This document shows, piece by piece, positions 8,284 through 17,851 of a stretch of DNA of 64,000 nucleotides. The position numbers were made by a program, and so were the translations under genes. Below the pieces are notes generated by a model that worked only from the letters and a program-made list of their open reading frames with translations, was not told where the DNA came from and did no database searches. Position 1 is the stretch's first letter; every line of letters starts with the position of its first letter. This DNA is from Rhodocyclales bacterium (GTDB lineage: Bacteria > Pseudomonadota > Gammaproteobacteria > Burkholderiales > Rhodocyclaceae), in assembly GCA_016235165.1 (NCBI GenBank), contig JACRLX010000021.1:1-64000 (forward strand). Direction: 5' to 3'.

Positions 8284-9801
8284 ATGAGCGACGCCCCGCC
8301 CCCCCTGCCGAGCGGTTCCGAATGGACCTTCGAGGCCATCGAGACCTACGACCGCGAGATCGGCCGCGTCGCCGCCGACTACGGCCTCGATGTCTACCGC
8401 CACCAGCTGGAGATCATCACCGCCGAACAGATGATGGACGCTTACGCCTCGATCGGCATGCCGGTGTTCTACCACCACTGGTCCTTCGGCAAGCATTTCC
8501 TCAGCACCGAGAAGAGCTACAAGCGAGGGCAGATGGGCCTGGCCTACGAGATCGTGATCAATTCCGACCCCTGCATCGTGTACCTGATGGAAGAAAACAC
8601 CATGCCGATGCAGGCGCTGGTGATCGCCCACGCCGCCTACGGCCACAATTCCTTCTTCAAGGGCAACTACCTGTTCCGCACCTGGACCTCGGCCGAGGCG
8701 ATCATCGATTACCTGGTGTTCGCACGCAATGTCATCGCCGAATGCGAGGAGCGCTACGGCGAGGACGAGGTCGAGCAGTTGCTGGACGCCTGCCATGCGC
8801 TGATGAGCGTCGGCGTGGACCGCTACAAGCGGCCTCCGAAACTTTCCCTGACCAAGGAGCGCGAACGGCGCAAGGAACGCGAAGACTACCTGCAGTCACA
8901 GGTCAATGACCTCTGGCGCACCCTGCCGCTGAGCCCGGAAAAGGAAGCTGAGGAAGCGGAACGGCGCTTTCCCGAGGAAGCCGAGGAAAACCTGCTCTAC
9001 TTCATCGAGAAGAACGCGCCGCTGCTGGAGCCCTGGCAACGCGAAATCGTGCGCATCGTGCGCAAGATCGGGCAGTACTTCTATCCGCAGCGCCAGACCC
9101 AGCTGATGAACGAGGGCTGGGCCTGCTTCTGGCATTACACCATGCTCTATCACCTGTACGACCGCGGCCGGCTAGGCGAGGGCTTCATGCTCGAATTCCT
9201 CCAGCACCACACCAACGTCGTCTACCAGCCGCCCTTCAACAGCCGGCGCTTTTCCGGCATCAATCCCTATGCGCTGGGTTTCGCCATGTGGCGCGACATC
9301 CAGCGCATTTGCCGCGATCCGACCGCCGAGGATCGCGACTGGTTTCCCGACCTGGCAGGCAGCGACTGGCGCGAGGCGCTGGATTTCGCCATGCGCAACT
9401 TCAAGGACGAGAGCTTCATCGCCCAGTACCTGTCGCCGCGGCTGATGCGTGAATTCAGGCTGTTCAACATCCTCGACGATCCCGCGGAACCGATGCTGCG
9501 CGTGCGCGCGATACACGACGAGCAGGGCTACCGCCGGCTCCGGCAGGCGCTCGCCGAACAGTACAACCTGGGCAGCCGCGAGCCTGACATCCAGGTATGG
9601 AACGTCGACCTGCGTGGCGAGCGTTCCCTGACCTTGCGCCATTTCAAGTACCAGGGACGCGACCTCGGCGAATCGCGCGATGCCGTACTCAGGCACGTCG
9701 CCAGTCTCTGGGGCTTTCCGGTGAAGCTCGAAGAACAAGACGAGGACGGCGCCGTCAGGCTGCTGACCGAGGTCAAGATCGACCGCCGCAGGAACCGCTA
9801 G
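8284..9801 (+). CDS. spoVR: SpoVR family protein (YcgB)
   Basis: The product has 505 residues from ATG 8284. The reading frame is open further upstream, but that part overlaps yeaH and does not resemble the family. The N-terminus (WTFEAIETYDREIGRVAADYG) and the His-rich NEGWACFWHYTM segment are typical of SpoVR. Third member of the prkA-yeaH-spoVR stress unit, molecular function unknown. It ends 22 bases from the convergent recG stop. Confidence 0.95.
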   Translation: MSDAPPPLPSGSEWTFEAIETYDREIGRVAADYGLDVYRHQLEIITAEQMMDAYASIGMPVFYHHWSFGKHFLSTEKSYKRGQMGLAYEIVINSDPCIVYLMEENTMPMQALVIAHAAYGHNSFFKGNYLFRTWTSAEAIIDYLVFARNVIAECEERYGEDEVEQLLDACHALMSVGVDRYKRPPKLSLTKERERRKEREDYLQSQVNDLWRTLPLSPEKEAEEAERRFPEEAEENLLYFIEKNAPLLEPWQREIVRIVRKIGQYFYPQRQTQLMNEGWACFWHYTMLYHLYDRGRLGEGFMLEFLQHHTNVVYQPPFNSRRFSGINPYALGFAMWRDIQRICRDPTAEDRDWFPDLAGSDWREALDFAMRNFKDESFIAQYLSPRLMREFRLFNILDDPAEPMLRVRAIHDEQGYRRLRQALAEQYNLGSREPDIQVWNVDLRGERSLTLRHFKYQGRDLGESRDAVLRHVASLWGFPVKLEEQDEDGAVRLLTEVKIDRRRNR

Positions 9802-9823
9802 CCTGCATTCGGCAGCGGCGCGA

Positions 9824-11851
9824 TCACGCCTTGAGCAATTCCTCGCGCCCGCCCAGCCAGCGTTTGAGGTGGGCGTCGGCGCGATCGGGATCGCTGAGCA
9901 GCATGTCCTCGGCGATGGCACGCGCCTGATCCACGAGCACGGTGTCCTCCAGATCGGCATAGCGCAGCAGCGGCATGCCGCTCTGGCGTGCGCCGATGAA
10001 TTCGCCGGGGCCGCGCAGACGCAGGTCTTCGCGCGCAATGGCGAAGCCGTCCGCGGTTTCGTAGATCACCTTGAGCCGTGCCCGCGCCGTTTCGCCCAGC
10101 GGCCGGGCGTAGATCAGGATGCAGGCCGATTGCGCCGCGCCACGCCCGACGCGGCCGCGCAGCTGGTGGAGCTGGGCGAGGCCGAAGCGTTCCGCATGCT
10201 CGATCACCATCAGGCTGGCGTTGGGCACGTCGACACCGACTTCGATCACCGTGGTCGCCACCAGCACCTGGATCTCGCTGGCGACGAAGGCGGCCATTAC
10301 CGCCGCCTTCTCGGCCGCCTTGAGCCGGCCGTGCACCAGGCCTACCTTGAGGTCGGGCAGGTCGGCGGCAAGCCGGGCGAAGGTTTCTTCGGCCGTCTTG
10401 AGTTGCAGCGACTCGCTCTCGTCGATCAGCGGGCAGACCCAGTAGGCCTGGCGCCCGGCGCGGCAGGCGTCGTACACGCGTTTCAGCACCTCGTCGCGAC
10501 GGCCTTCGGCGACCAGCTTGGTGGTCACCGGGCTGCGTCCCGGCGGCAGCTCATCGAGCACCGAGACATCGAGGTCGGCGTAATAGCTCATGGCCAGGGT
10601 GCGCGGGATGGGGGTGGCCGACATCGCCAGCTGGTGGGCGAACTGGCCCTTGTCCTTGAGCGCCAGGCGCTGGCGCACGCCGAAGCGGTGCTGCTCGTCG
10701 ACGATGGCGAGGCCAAGGCGCGCGAACTCGACCTTGTCCTCGATCAGGGCATGGGTGCCGATCGCGATCGGCGTCTCGCCAGCGCCGACTTTTGCGATGG
10801 CGGCGTCCTTGTCCTTCTTCTTCAGGCTGCCGGAAAGCCAGGCGACTTCGACGCCCAGCGGGGCGAGCCAGGCGGCAAGCTTGCGGTAGTGCTGTTCAGC
10901 AAGGATCTCGGTCGGCGCCATCAGCGCCGCCTGGTGGCCGGCCTCGACCGCGTGCAACATGGCCAGCGCGGCGACGATGGTCTTGCCGCTGCCGACATCG
11001 CCCTGCAACAGGCGCTGCATCGGGTGCGGCTGCGCGAGGTCGGCGGCGATCTCGCGCCAGGCGCGGTGCTGTGCGCCGGTAAGGCGGAAGGGCAATGATT
11101 TGAGCAGGGCATCGGTCAGCCTGGCCGTCGCCTTGAGCGGCGGCGCCCCGCGCGCGCGGCGGGCGAGGTAAGCGCGGCGCAGGCTCAGTTGCTGCGCCAG
11201 CAGTTCGTCGAACTGCATGCGGCGCCAGGCCGGAAAATCGCGTGATTCCAGCGCGGCCTGCGAGATTTCGGGCGGTGGCGCATGCAGAAAGCGCAGCGCC
11301 GCACCGAACTCCGGCAGATCCAGCCGTTGCAACAATTCCGCGGGCAGCGTGTCGCTGAACTCGTAGCGCGCCAGCGCCTTGTCGATAAGGCGGCGCAGCG
11401 TCGCCTGACCGAGCCCGGCGGTGGTCGGATACACCGGCGTCAGCCCCTCGGGCAGCCCCTCGCCGGCCGCCACCGGATGAAAGCGCGGATGGATGATTTC
11501 CGGCCCGAGAAAACCGTGGTTGATCTCGCCGAACACGCGCAGCCGTGCGCCGGCTTGCAGGACTTTCTGCTGGCTGGGATAGAAGTTGAGGAAGCGCAGC
11601 GCGACGGCGCCGCTGGCATCGCGCACCCGCGCTATCAGCTGGCGACGCGGACGGTAGGCGATCTCGCTATCCACCACCTCGACCTCGAATTGCGCGGCGA
11701 TGCCGGGGCGGGCATCGGCCAGCGCGGTGATGCGGGTCTCGTCCTCGTAGCGCAGCGGCAGGTGGAGGACGAAATCAGCGTCGGTCTTGAGGCCCAGCCG
11801 CGCCAGCCGGCCGGCCAGACTATTGGCGGCGGGCGCCCCGGGCTCAGCCAA
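9824..11851 (-). CDS. recG: ATP-dependent DNA helicase RecG
   Basis: This 675-residue superfamily-2 helicase reverses stalled forks and migrates branched DNA. Residues about 1-160 form the wedge/OB region. Walker A (GDVGSGKT) is at about 284-291, DEQH at about 385-388, and the C-terminal helicase motifs include RGRVGRG. The start overlaps the ridA stop by 8 bp. Residues 354-360 (KVGAGET) are encoded by an exact copy of the 16-mer repeat. They lie before the conserved IGTHALI, where RecG proteins I recall are about three residues shorter. Confidence 0.96.
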   Translation of the reverse strand: MAEPGAPAANSLAGRLARLGLKTDADFVLHLPLRYEDETRITALADARPGIAAQFEVEVVDSEIAYRPRRQLIARVRDASGAVALRFLNFYPSQQKVLQAGARLRVFGEINHGFLGPEIIHPRFHPVAAGEGLPEGLTPVYPTTAGLGQATLRRLIDKALARYEFSDTLPAELLQRLDLPEFGAALRFLHAPPPEISQAALESRDFPAWRRMQFDELLAQQLSLRRAYLARRARGAPPLKATARLTDALLKSLPFRLTGAQHRAWREIAADLAQPHPMQRLLQGDVGSGKTIVAALAMLHAVEAGHQAALMAPTEILAEQHYRKLAAWLAPLGVEVAWLSGSLKKKDKDAAIAKVGAGETPIAIGTHALIEDKVEFARLGLAIVDEQHRFGVRQRLALKDKGQFAHQLAMSATPIPRTLAMSYYADLDVSVLDELPPGRSPVTTKLVAEGRRDEVLKRVYDACRAGRQAYWVCPLIDESESLQLKTAEETFARLAADLPDLKVGLVHGRLKAAEKAAVMAAFVASEIQVLVATTVIEVGVDVPNASLMVIEHAERFGLAQLHQLRGRVGRGAAQSACILIYARPLGETARARLKVIYETADGFAIAREDLRLRGPGEFIGARQSGMPLLRYADLEDTVLVDQARAIAEDMLLSDPDRADAHLKRWLGGREELLKA
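10777..10792 (-). repeat. 16-mer repeat copy inside recG
   Basis: Exact copy of AAAGTCGGCGCTGGCG on the recG coding strand, read in frame as Lys-Val-Gly-Ala-Gly. The same word in the same frame occurs in bioF at 42590. Three more exact copies lie in spacers. Confidence 0.8.
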
Positions 11852-12224
11852 GGACCAGAACGGCGTCGGCCTCGACCAGGGCGCCGCGCGGCAATTCCTT
11901 GACCCCCACCGCGGCGCGCGCCGGGAAGGGCTGGCTGAAGTACTTCGCCATGGTCTCGTTGACCTTGGCGAAATTCGCCAGGTCGGTGAGGTAGATGTTG
12001 AGCTTCACTGCATCGTTGAGCGTGGCGCCGGCCGCCTCGGCCACCGCCTTGAGGTTCTCGAAGACGCGCAGGATCTGGGCGTCGATGCCCTCGACCAGGG
12101 TCATGGTCGCCGGGTCGAGGCCGATCTGGCCCGACATATATACGGTGTCGCCGACCTGCACGGCCTGCGAATAGGTACCTATCGCGGCGGGGGCGGCGGT
12201 GGTGGAAATGATCTTGCGGCTCAT
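11844..12224 (-). CDS. ridA: RidA family enamine/imine deaminase
   Basis: This small cytoplasmic trimeric protein of 126 residues hydrolyses reactive 2-aminoacrylate-type enamines made by PLP enzymes. The family signature is intact: [10 protein letters not shown] near the N-terminus and [22 protein letters not shown], with the substrate-binding Arg and the acidic residue, near the C-terminus. It sits between the SPOR protein and recG. Co-transcription with metY, a PLP enzyme upstream, fits its detoxifying role. Confidence 0.95.
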   Translation of the reverse strand: MSRKIISTTAAPAAIGTYSQAVQVGDTVYMSGQIGLDPATMTLVEGIDAQILRVFENLKAVAEAAGATLNDAVKLNIYLTDLANFAKVNETMAKYFSQPFPARAAVGVKELPRGALVEADAVLVLG

Positions 12225-12233
12225 GGTGGCCTT

Positions 12234-12668
12234 TCAGGGTTTGAGGGTGGTGAGCTGGCCGCCATAGACGCCCAGTTCCTTGAGTCTTGCCCGCGCCGCC
12301 TCGGCTTCCTCCGCACTGCGGAAGGGTCCGATCTGGACATGGGCTTCAATACGCAGGCTCGACGCGATGCCCAGCTTATCGAGCTTGCCTCGCAAATCCT
12401 CGGCCGTCGCGACTTCGCTGAAGGGCGGCAGTAGCACGACATGGCGCGTTGCGCCCGGCCTCGCCGCCATCGAATCGACCACCGATTGCGCCGGTGTTCC
12501 CGGCGGCGGCGGGGCGGTGTTGCCGGGCGCCGGCTTTGGCGCCGGAGCCGGGAAAAGCGAGGAATACATGATCCAGGCGCCCATCACACCGACCAAAACC
12601 AGCAAGGCCACCACCAGCCCGTTGGCGCGGCTGCCGGAATCGCCGCCGGTGTTGGTCTTGTCGCTCAC
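12234..12668 (-). CDS. SPOR-domain membrane protein
   Basis: I choose GTG 12668 because it overlaps the metY stop as GTGA; an upstream ATG at 12704 would sit inside metY. The 144-residue product has one membrane helix (about residues 18-38, GLVVALLVLVGVMGAWI), a Pro/Ala-rich periplasmic linker, and a C-terminal SPOR-like fold with VQIGPF. SPOR domains bind denuded peptidoglycan at septa. The exact role is unknown. Confidence 0.8.
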   Translation of the reverse strand: MSDKTNTGGDSGSRANGLVVALLVLVGVMGAWIMYSSLFPAPAPKPAPGNTAPPPPGTPAQSVVDSMAARPGATRHVVLLPPFSEVATAEDLRGKLDKLGIASSLRIEAHVQIGPFRSAEEAEAARARLKELGVYGGQLTTLKP

Positions 12669-13975
12669 GATGCGCTGCGCTTCAGGGCCTGGTCGATGTC
12701 CCACAGGATGTCGTCCAGGGTTTCGATGCCGATCGACAGGCGCACCATGTCGGGGGTGACGCCCGAGGCGCGCTGGTCGGCTTCATTCATCTGGCGATGG
12801 GTGGTCGATGCCGGATGGATCACCAGGGTCTTGGCGTCGCCGATGTTGGCCAGGTGCGAACAGAACTGCAGGGCGTCGATGAAGCGCTCGCCGGCCGCCT
12901 GGCCACCGCGTTTGCCACCATGGACGCCAAAGGCCAGCAGGGCACCTGCACCGGGATGGCGGGGCGAACCGAGGTAGCGCTGCGCCAGGGCGTAAGCCGG
13001 ACTCGACGGCAGGCCGGGGTAATTGACCCAGGCCACGCGCGGGTGCTTTTCCAGATGCTGCGCCACGGCCAGCGCATTCTCGCAGTGGCGCTGCATGCGC
13101 AGGTGCAGAGTCTCGATGCCCTGCATCAACTGCCAGGCCGAGAAGGGCGACAGCGCCGGGCCGAAGGTGCGCAGGGTTTCCATGCGCGCCTTCATGGTGA
13201 AACCGAAATCGCCGAAGGTCTCGAAGAACTTGACGCCGTGGTAGCCGGCCGAGGGCTCGGTCATGCCGGGGAACTTGCCGCTACCCCAGTCGAACTTTCC
13301 CGACTCGACCACCACGCCGCCCAAGGTGGTGCCGTGGCCGCCGAGAAACTTGGTCGCCGAATGCACCACGATGTCGGCGCCGTGCTCGAAGGGACGGCAC
13401 AACCACGGCGAGGGCACGGTGTTGTCGATGATCAAAGGCACGCGGTGGGCATGGGCGATGTCTGCCACGGCTGCGATGTCGAGCACGTTGAGGCGCGGGT
13501 TGGCCACCGTTTCGGCGAAGATGCAGCGCGTGTTGTCGGACAGTGCGGTGCGAAAGTTCTCCGGCTCGTCGGAATCGACGAAGACGGTCTCGATGCCGAG
13601 CTTGCGCAAGCTGACGTCGAGCTGTGAAAACGTGCCGCCGTAGAGCGAGCGCGCGGCGACGATGCGGTCGCCGGCCTGGCATAGAGTCAGCAGCGCCAGG
13701 GTCTGCGCCGCCAGACCCGTGGCGGCGGCCACCGCAGCACGCCCGCCTTCCAGCGCGGCGACACGCTCCTCGAAAGCCGCCACGGTCGGGTTGCCGATGC
13801 GCGAATACACGTTACCGAAAGTTTGCAGGTTGAACAGGCTGGCGGCGTGCTCGGCCGAATCGAAGACGAAGGAGCTGGTCTGGTGGATCGGCAGCGCACG
13901 CGCGCCGGTGGCCGCATCCGGCTGGGCGCCGGCGTGCAGGCAGAGGGTCTCGATTCCGAATTGGCGATCGCTCAT
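12665..13975 (-). CDS. metY: O-acetylhomoserine sulfhydrylase
   Basis: This PLP enzyme of the Cys/Met metabolism family (436 residues from ATG 13975) makes homocysteine from O-acetylhomoserine and sulfide. The PLP lysine lies in HSATKFLGGHGTTLGG. The start ETLCLHAG is typical. The DWG-GKFPGMTEP insertion and the length match MetY rather than MetB/MetZ. The frame is open for another 650 bases upstream, but that part overlaps the divergent gene and is not family-like. It heads the leftward unit metY-SPOR-ridA-recG. Confidence 0.93.
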   Translation of the reverse strand: MSDRQFGIETLCLHAGAQPDAATGARALPIHQTSSFVFDSAEHAASLFNLQTFGNVYSRIGNPTVAAFEERVAALEGGRAAVAAATGLAAQTLALLTLCQAGDRIVAARSLYGGTFSQLDVSLRKLGIETVFVDSDEPENFRTALSDNTRCIFAETVANPRLNVLDIAAVADIAHAHRVPLIIDNTVPSPWLCRPFEHGADIVVHSATKFLGGHGTTLGGVVVESGKFDWGSGKFPGMTEPSAGYHGVKFFETFGDFGFTMKARMETLRTFGPALSPFSAWQLMQGIETLHLRMQRHCENALAVAQHLEKHPRVAWVNYPGLPSSPAYALAQRYLGSPRHPGAGALLAFGVHGGKRGGQAAGERFIDALQFCSHLANIGDAKTLVIHPASTTHRQMNEADQRASGVTPDMVRLSIGIETLDDILWDIDQALKRSAS

Positions 13976-14062
13976 GCTTGGCGTGTCCCGGGCGGGGCAA
14001 TTGCGCCGATAATGGCGGCCCGCCGTCGCTCGATGATACGCGATCGGGCTGCCCTCCGACCC

Positions 14063-14821
14063 ATGTTCCTGCTCAAGAAAATCCTCACCGCCCTGATCCT
14101 GCCGCCGGCCGGCCCGGTGCTGCTGGCGCTGTTCGGGCTCTGGCTGTCGCGGCGCAAGAGTCGGCGCTGGCAGCACGCCGGCGTGGCGCTGGCGACGCTC
14201 TCGCTGCTCGCCCTGCTGGCCTTGGCCATGCCCGTGGTCGGCAATGCCCTGGCGCCGGCGTCCGCACCGCAGGCACCGATCAGCGCCGAGGCATTGCGCC
14301 GCGCCCAGGCGATTGTCATCCTCGGCGGCGGAAACTATTACGCCGCGCCCGAATATGGCGGTGACACGGTCGGCAGCGCCTCGCTGGTGCGCGTACGTTA
14401 CGGCGCCAGGCTGGCACGCCAGACCGGCTTGCCGATACTGGTCACCAGCGGCTCGCCGCACGGCGGCCGCGCCGAAGCGGATTCGATGCGCGAGGTGCTG
14501 GAAGGCGAATTCGGCGTCAAGGTGCGCTGGAGCGAAACCGCCTCGCGCGATACGGCGGAGAACGCCGCGCTGTCGGCCCCCCTGCTCAAGGCCAGCGGCA
14601 TCACCCGCATCGCCCTGGTGACCCACGCCTCACACATGCCGCGCTCCGCCGAACTTTTCCGCCGCGAGGGCATCGAAGTCCTGCCGGCACCCACCGGCTT
14701 TCGCACCTCCTCGCCCTCGGCCATCGAGGACTACCTGCCACGCAACCTGCGCCCCGCGCAAGAAGCCCTGCACGAACACCTGGGGCAAGTCTTCAACCGT
14801 CTCAAGGATGCCCTGCCATGA
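14063..14821 (+). CDS. YdcF-like DUF218 membrane protein
   Basis: The product has 252 residues from ATG 14063. Two N-terminal membrane helices (about 5-25 and 38-58) precede a DUF218 domain with AIVILGGG, SGSPHGG, ETASRDTAENA and VTHASHMPRS. The family includes ElyC and SanA, which affect envelope biogenesis and lipid-carrier metabolism. The enzyme activity is not established. It diverges from metY and overlaps mog by ATGA. Confidence 0.88.
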   Translation: MFLLKKILTALILPPAGPVLLALFGLWLSRRKSRRWQHAGVALATLSLLALLALAMPVVGNALAPASAPQAPISAEALRRAQAIVILGGGNYYAAPEYGGDTVGSASLVRVRYGARLARQTGLPILVTSGSPHGGRAEADSMREVLEGEFGVKVRWSETASRDTAENAALSAPLLKASGITRIALVTHASHMPRSAELFRREGIEVLPAPTGFRTSSPSAIEDYLPRNLRPAQEALHEHLGQVFNRLKDALP

Positions 14822-15411
14822 ACGATGAACTGCTGATCGGCCTCGTCTCGATTTCCGACCGCGCCTCTTCCGGCGTGTATGAGGACAAGGGCATTCCGGC
14901 GCTGCGGGAATGGTTCGGTGCCGCGCTGGCTTCGCCCTGGCGCATGGAAACCCGACTGATTCCCGACGAGCAGCCGGTGATCGAGCAGACCCTGATCGAA
15001 CTCTGCGACACGGTCGGCTGCCACCTGGTGCTGACCACCGGCGGCACCGGCCCGGCGCCACGCGACGTGACGCCGGAAGCGACCCTGGCGGTGGCGCACA
15101 AGGTGATGCCCGGCTTCGGCGAGCAGATGCGGCAGATCTCGCTGGCCTTCGTGCCGACCGCCATCCTCTCGCGCCAGGTCGGCGCCATCCGGGGCAGCGC
15201 TCTGATCCTCAACCTGCCCGGCCAGCCCAAGGCGATCAAGGAAACCCTGGAAGGGGCGAAGGATGCGAACGGGAACGCGCTGGTGCCGGGGATTTTCGCC
15301 GCCGTGCCTTACTGCATCGACCTGATCGGCGGCCCCTACATCGAAACCCGCGAGGCCGTGATCAAGGCCTTCCGGCCCAAGTCGGCGATCCGGCCGCGGA
15401 ATCAGGAATAG
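14818..15411 (+). CDS. mog: molybdopterin adenylyltransferase
   Basis: The product has 197 residues of the MogA/MoaB fold. It adenylylates molybdopterin before molybdenum insertion. Visible motifs are SISDRASSG near the start, TTGGTGPAPRDVTPEAT in the middle and LNLPGQPKAIKETL. It is translationally coupled (ATGA) to the DUF218 gene. Its last 10 bases overlap the 3' end of the convergent PilZ-like gene. Confidence 0.94.
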   Translation: MNDELLIGLVSISDRASSGVYEDKGIPALREWFGAALASPWRMETRLIPDEQPVIEQTLIELCDTVGCHLVLTTGGTGPAPRDVTPEATLAVAHKVMPGFGEQMRQISLAFVPTAILSRQVGAIRGSALILNLPGQPKAIKETLEGAKDANGNALVPGIFAAVPYCIDLIGGPYIETREAVIKAFRPKSAIRPRNQE

Positions 15412-16889
15412 GACTGGACAAAGAAATTGGCGACGATGAAGTCTGGCCCCCGCGAGAGAATTTCGCGCGGATGCAGGCGGGCATTCTTGTCGTCGACCTG
15501 GAACATCAGGGCCACGTTTTCTTCCAGGGCATTGGGCGCCAGCGCCATGCGTGCATACTCGCCGACCTCGGGCAGGTCGAGCAGCAGCGCTTCGGTGAAG
15601 ATTCCGCCGGCATCGGCGAGAACCGCCCGCGGCACCCTGGAGATCGTCTCGATGCCTATCGAATCCTCGTTGGGCCCGGTGCGCACGTAGCGCCGCACCA
15701 CGCCCAGCAGCCAGTTGTCGCCACCCTCGGGTTGCATCGCTACCATGGCGCCGATGCGTATCCAGTCGCGTCGCGCCTGCACCGCGTGCGCCCCCATACC
15801 ACCCAGGCTGACGTCGTCGACCACCCAGGACTCCAGGCCATCGCCGTTCTGGGCGCGGCCGGAAAGGCGCTGATGTACGGCACCCAGGCCGCTGACCAGC
15901 TTGAGCGGCGAGTTGATGCGCCGGCGCGCGGTGTTGCGCAGCGGCGGCTTGGGCGCCCAGTTCAGCGCCAGATGCTCCAGCGCCGGCAGGGCAACTTCCG
16001 GTTCGTACTGCGTGCCCAGGTTGATTCCGGGCGGCACGCGGCCCTCGCCGCGGATCTGTTCGACGGTCTTGCGCACGGCGTCCAGCGCGCGCGTACCGCT
16101 GAAGAAGCGCAGCGTGGGCGTGACGTCGGGCTTTTTCGCCAGGCGCGTCGGCGGCAGGGGCTTGGCGGCATCCACCCAGTACACACTGTCCTGGCGAAGC
16201 TCCCGGGCAAGGCCGAAGAAAGGCAGGAAGTAGGCTATGAAACGCTCGGCAATCTCGATTTGCAGGGGCTTCAGGTTGTCCATGGCACTGGCATGAAAAA
16301 TCAGCGCCTTGAGGTATTCGGCTTCGACGGTGGTCTCGCTGCCCGGATAGAGCGTCAGGGATTTCTGGTCCAGCCTGGCATCGACCGCGGCCAGATAGAC
16401 GCTACCCAGCGCCGACCAGGTCGCACCGTCAACCGGACCGTAATGGAATTGCCGCCATTTCAGTTCGGCGGCGAGGGCATTGACCAGCCTGCCGTACAGC
16501 AGGTGTTGCTGCGGGCGCAGGGCCTCGCCATCCTTCTCGCCGGAGCGCAGGCGATTGAAACAGTCCTGGTAGGCCTTGACCAGCTGAGCCCAGTGGCCAT
16601 GGCTGAGCTCCCAATGCCGGCTTTCCTGGGCTCGCGAACCATGCACCAGCGGCTGGTAATCGCGCGCCAGGCGCCGCGAATGCGCGATGGTCGCCTCGTC
16701 CAGACGCAGGATCAGATCGAGTCGCTGCACCGGCTTGAAACCCTGCTCGGCGGGAATCGACTCCAGCCAGCCGCTGGCCTCCTCGATGGCGCCGGCGGGT
16801 TCCCGCGCGGCGATTTCCGTAAGTACGCGTTTCGCTTCCTTCGGGTCGGCGAGCGGGTGTTGCGGCGATTTGGAGAAGAATCCGAGCAT
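15402..16889 (-). CDS. hypothetical protein with PilZ-like C-terminus
   Basis: This 495-residue cytoplasmic protein has no signal peptide or membrane helix. I do not recognise the first 300 residues, which appear helical. Residues about 315-370 contain ARRRIN followed by VVDDVSLGGMG, the RxxxR and DxSxxG pattern of a PilZ domain. That suggests cyclic di-GMP binding, though spacing and surroundings are atypical. Single gene, divergent from thyA and convergent with mog. Confidence 0.65.
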   Translation of the reverse strand: MLGFFSKSPQHPLADPKEAKRVLTEIAAREPAGAIEEASGWLESIPAEQGFKPVQRLDLILRLDEATIAHSRRLARDYQPLVHGSRAQESRHWELSHGHWAQLVKAYQDCFNRLRSGEKDGEALRPQQHLLYGRLVNALAAELKWRQFHYGPVDGATWSALGSVYLAAVDARLDQKSLTLYPGSETTVEAEYLKALIFHASAMDNLKPLQIEIAERFIAYFLPFFGLARELRQDSVYWVDAAKPLPPTRLAKKPDVTPTLRFFSGTRALDAVRKTVEQIRGEGRVPPGINLGTQYEPEVALPALEHLALNWAPKPPLRNTARRRINSPLKLVSGLGAVHQRLSGRAQNGDGLESWVVDDVSLGGMGAHAVQARRDWIRIGAMVAMQPEGGDNWLLGVVRRYVRTGPNEDSIGIETISRVPRAVLADAGGIFTEALLLDLPEVGEYARMALAPNALEENVALMFQVDDKNARLHPREILSRGPDFIVANFFVQSYS

Positions 16890-17029
16890 GTCGATAAGCT
16901 TTGGATGTCAAGATTTTCCATCAATAGGATAACGGCTCGCGCCGGGCTTGTCATTCTTTGCGCGTCGGCCCCTGCGGAGGGTTTCAGTAAAATGCCGCGC
17001 TCGATCCCCACGCCCGGCAGGCAATCGCG

Positions 17030-17851
17030 ATGCGCCCCTACCTCGACCTGATGCAACACGTGCTCGAACACGGCCACATCAAATCCGACCGCACCGGCAC
17101 CGGCACCCGCTCGGTGTTCGGCTGGCAAATGCGCTTCGACCTGGCCAGGGGCTTTCCGCTGCTGACGACCAAGAAGCTGCACCTGCGCTCGATCATCCAC
17201 GAACTGCTGTGGTTCCTGCAGGGCGACACCAACATCCGCTATCTCAAGGAAAACGGCGTCTCGATCTGGGACGACTGGGCCGATGCCAAGGGCGACCTGG
17301 GGCCGGTCTATGGGCACCAATGGCGCCACTGGCCGGCGCCGGGGGGCACCGAAATCGACCAGATCCGCGACCTGATCGCGGGCCTGAAGCAGAACCCGGA
17401 TTCGCGCCGCCACATCGTCAGCGCCTGGAACCCGGCCGACATCCCGCAGATGAAGCTGCCGCCCTGCCATGCCCTGTTCCAGTTCTATGTCGCCCCCGCC
17501 GCCGACGGCGCGGCCGGCTCCCGCGGACGCCTGTCCTGCCAGCTCTACCAGCGCAGCGCGGACATCTTTCTCGGCGTCCCCTTCAACATCGCGTCCTACG
17601 CCCTGTTCACGCTGATGGTGGCCCAGGTCTGCGATCTGGAACCGGGCGAGTTCGTGTGGACCGGCGGCGACTGCCACCTGTATTCGAACCACCTCGATCA
17701 GGCACGCCTGCAGTTGTCGCGCGAGCCGCGCCCGCTGCCGGTAATGCGGCTGAATCCCGCCGTGAAGGACATCTTCGGCTTCCGCTACGAAGATTTCACC
17801 CTCGAAGCCTACGCCCCGCATCCCCACATCCCGGCGCCGGTGGCGGTGTGA
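17030..17851 (+). CDS. thyA: thymidylate synthase
   Basis: The product has 273 residues. It methylates dUMP to dTMP using methylene-tetrahydrofolate. The catalytic Cys is in [11 protein letters not shown] and the dUMP/folate motifs [15 protein letters not shown] and GDCHLYSNH are intact. Compared with E. coli ThyA there is an extra Ala/Gly-rich loop of about nine residues after FQFYV. The stop overlaps the glk GTG start (GTGA). Confidence 0.97.
   Translation: MRPYLDLMQHVLEHGHIKSDRTGTGTRSVFGWQMRFDLARGFPLLTTKKLHLRSIIHELLWFLQGDTNIRYLKENGVSIWDDWADAKGDLGPVYGHQWRHWPAPGGTEIDQIRDLIAGLKQNPDSRRHIVSAWNPADIPQMKLPPCHALFQFYVAPAADGAAGSRGRLSCQLYQRSADIFLGVPFNIASYALFTLMVAQVCDLEPGEFVWTGGDCHLYSNHLDQARLQLSREPRPLPVMRLNPAVKDIFGFRYEDFTLEAYAPHPHIPAPVAV

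Noticed and set aside
4992-8339. Very long open frame opposite prkA and yeaH (1115 codons, minus)
   Set aside because: It is antisense to clear prkA, yeaH and spoVR genes, has low-complexity His/Gly/Val-rich composition and no recognised domain.
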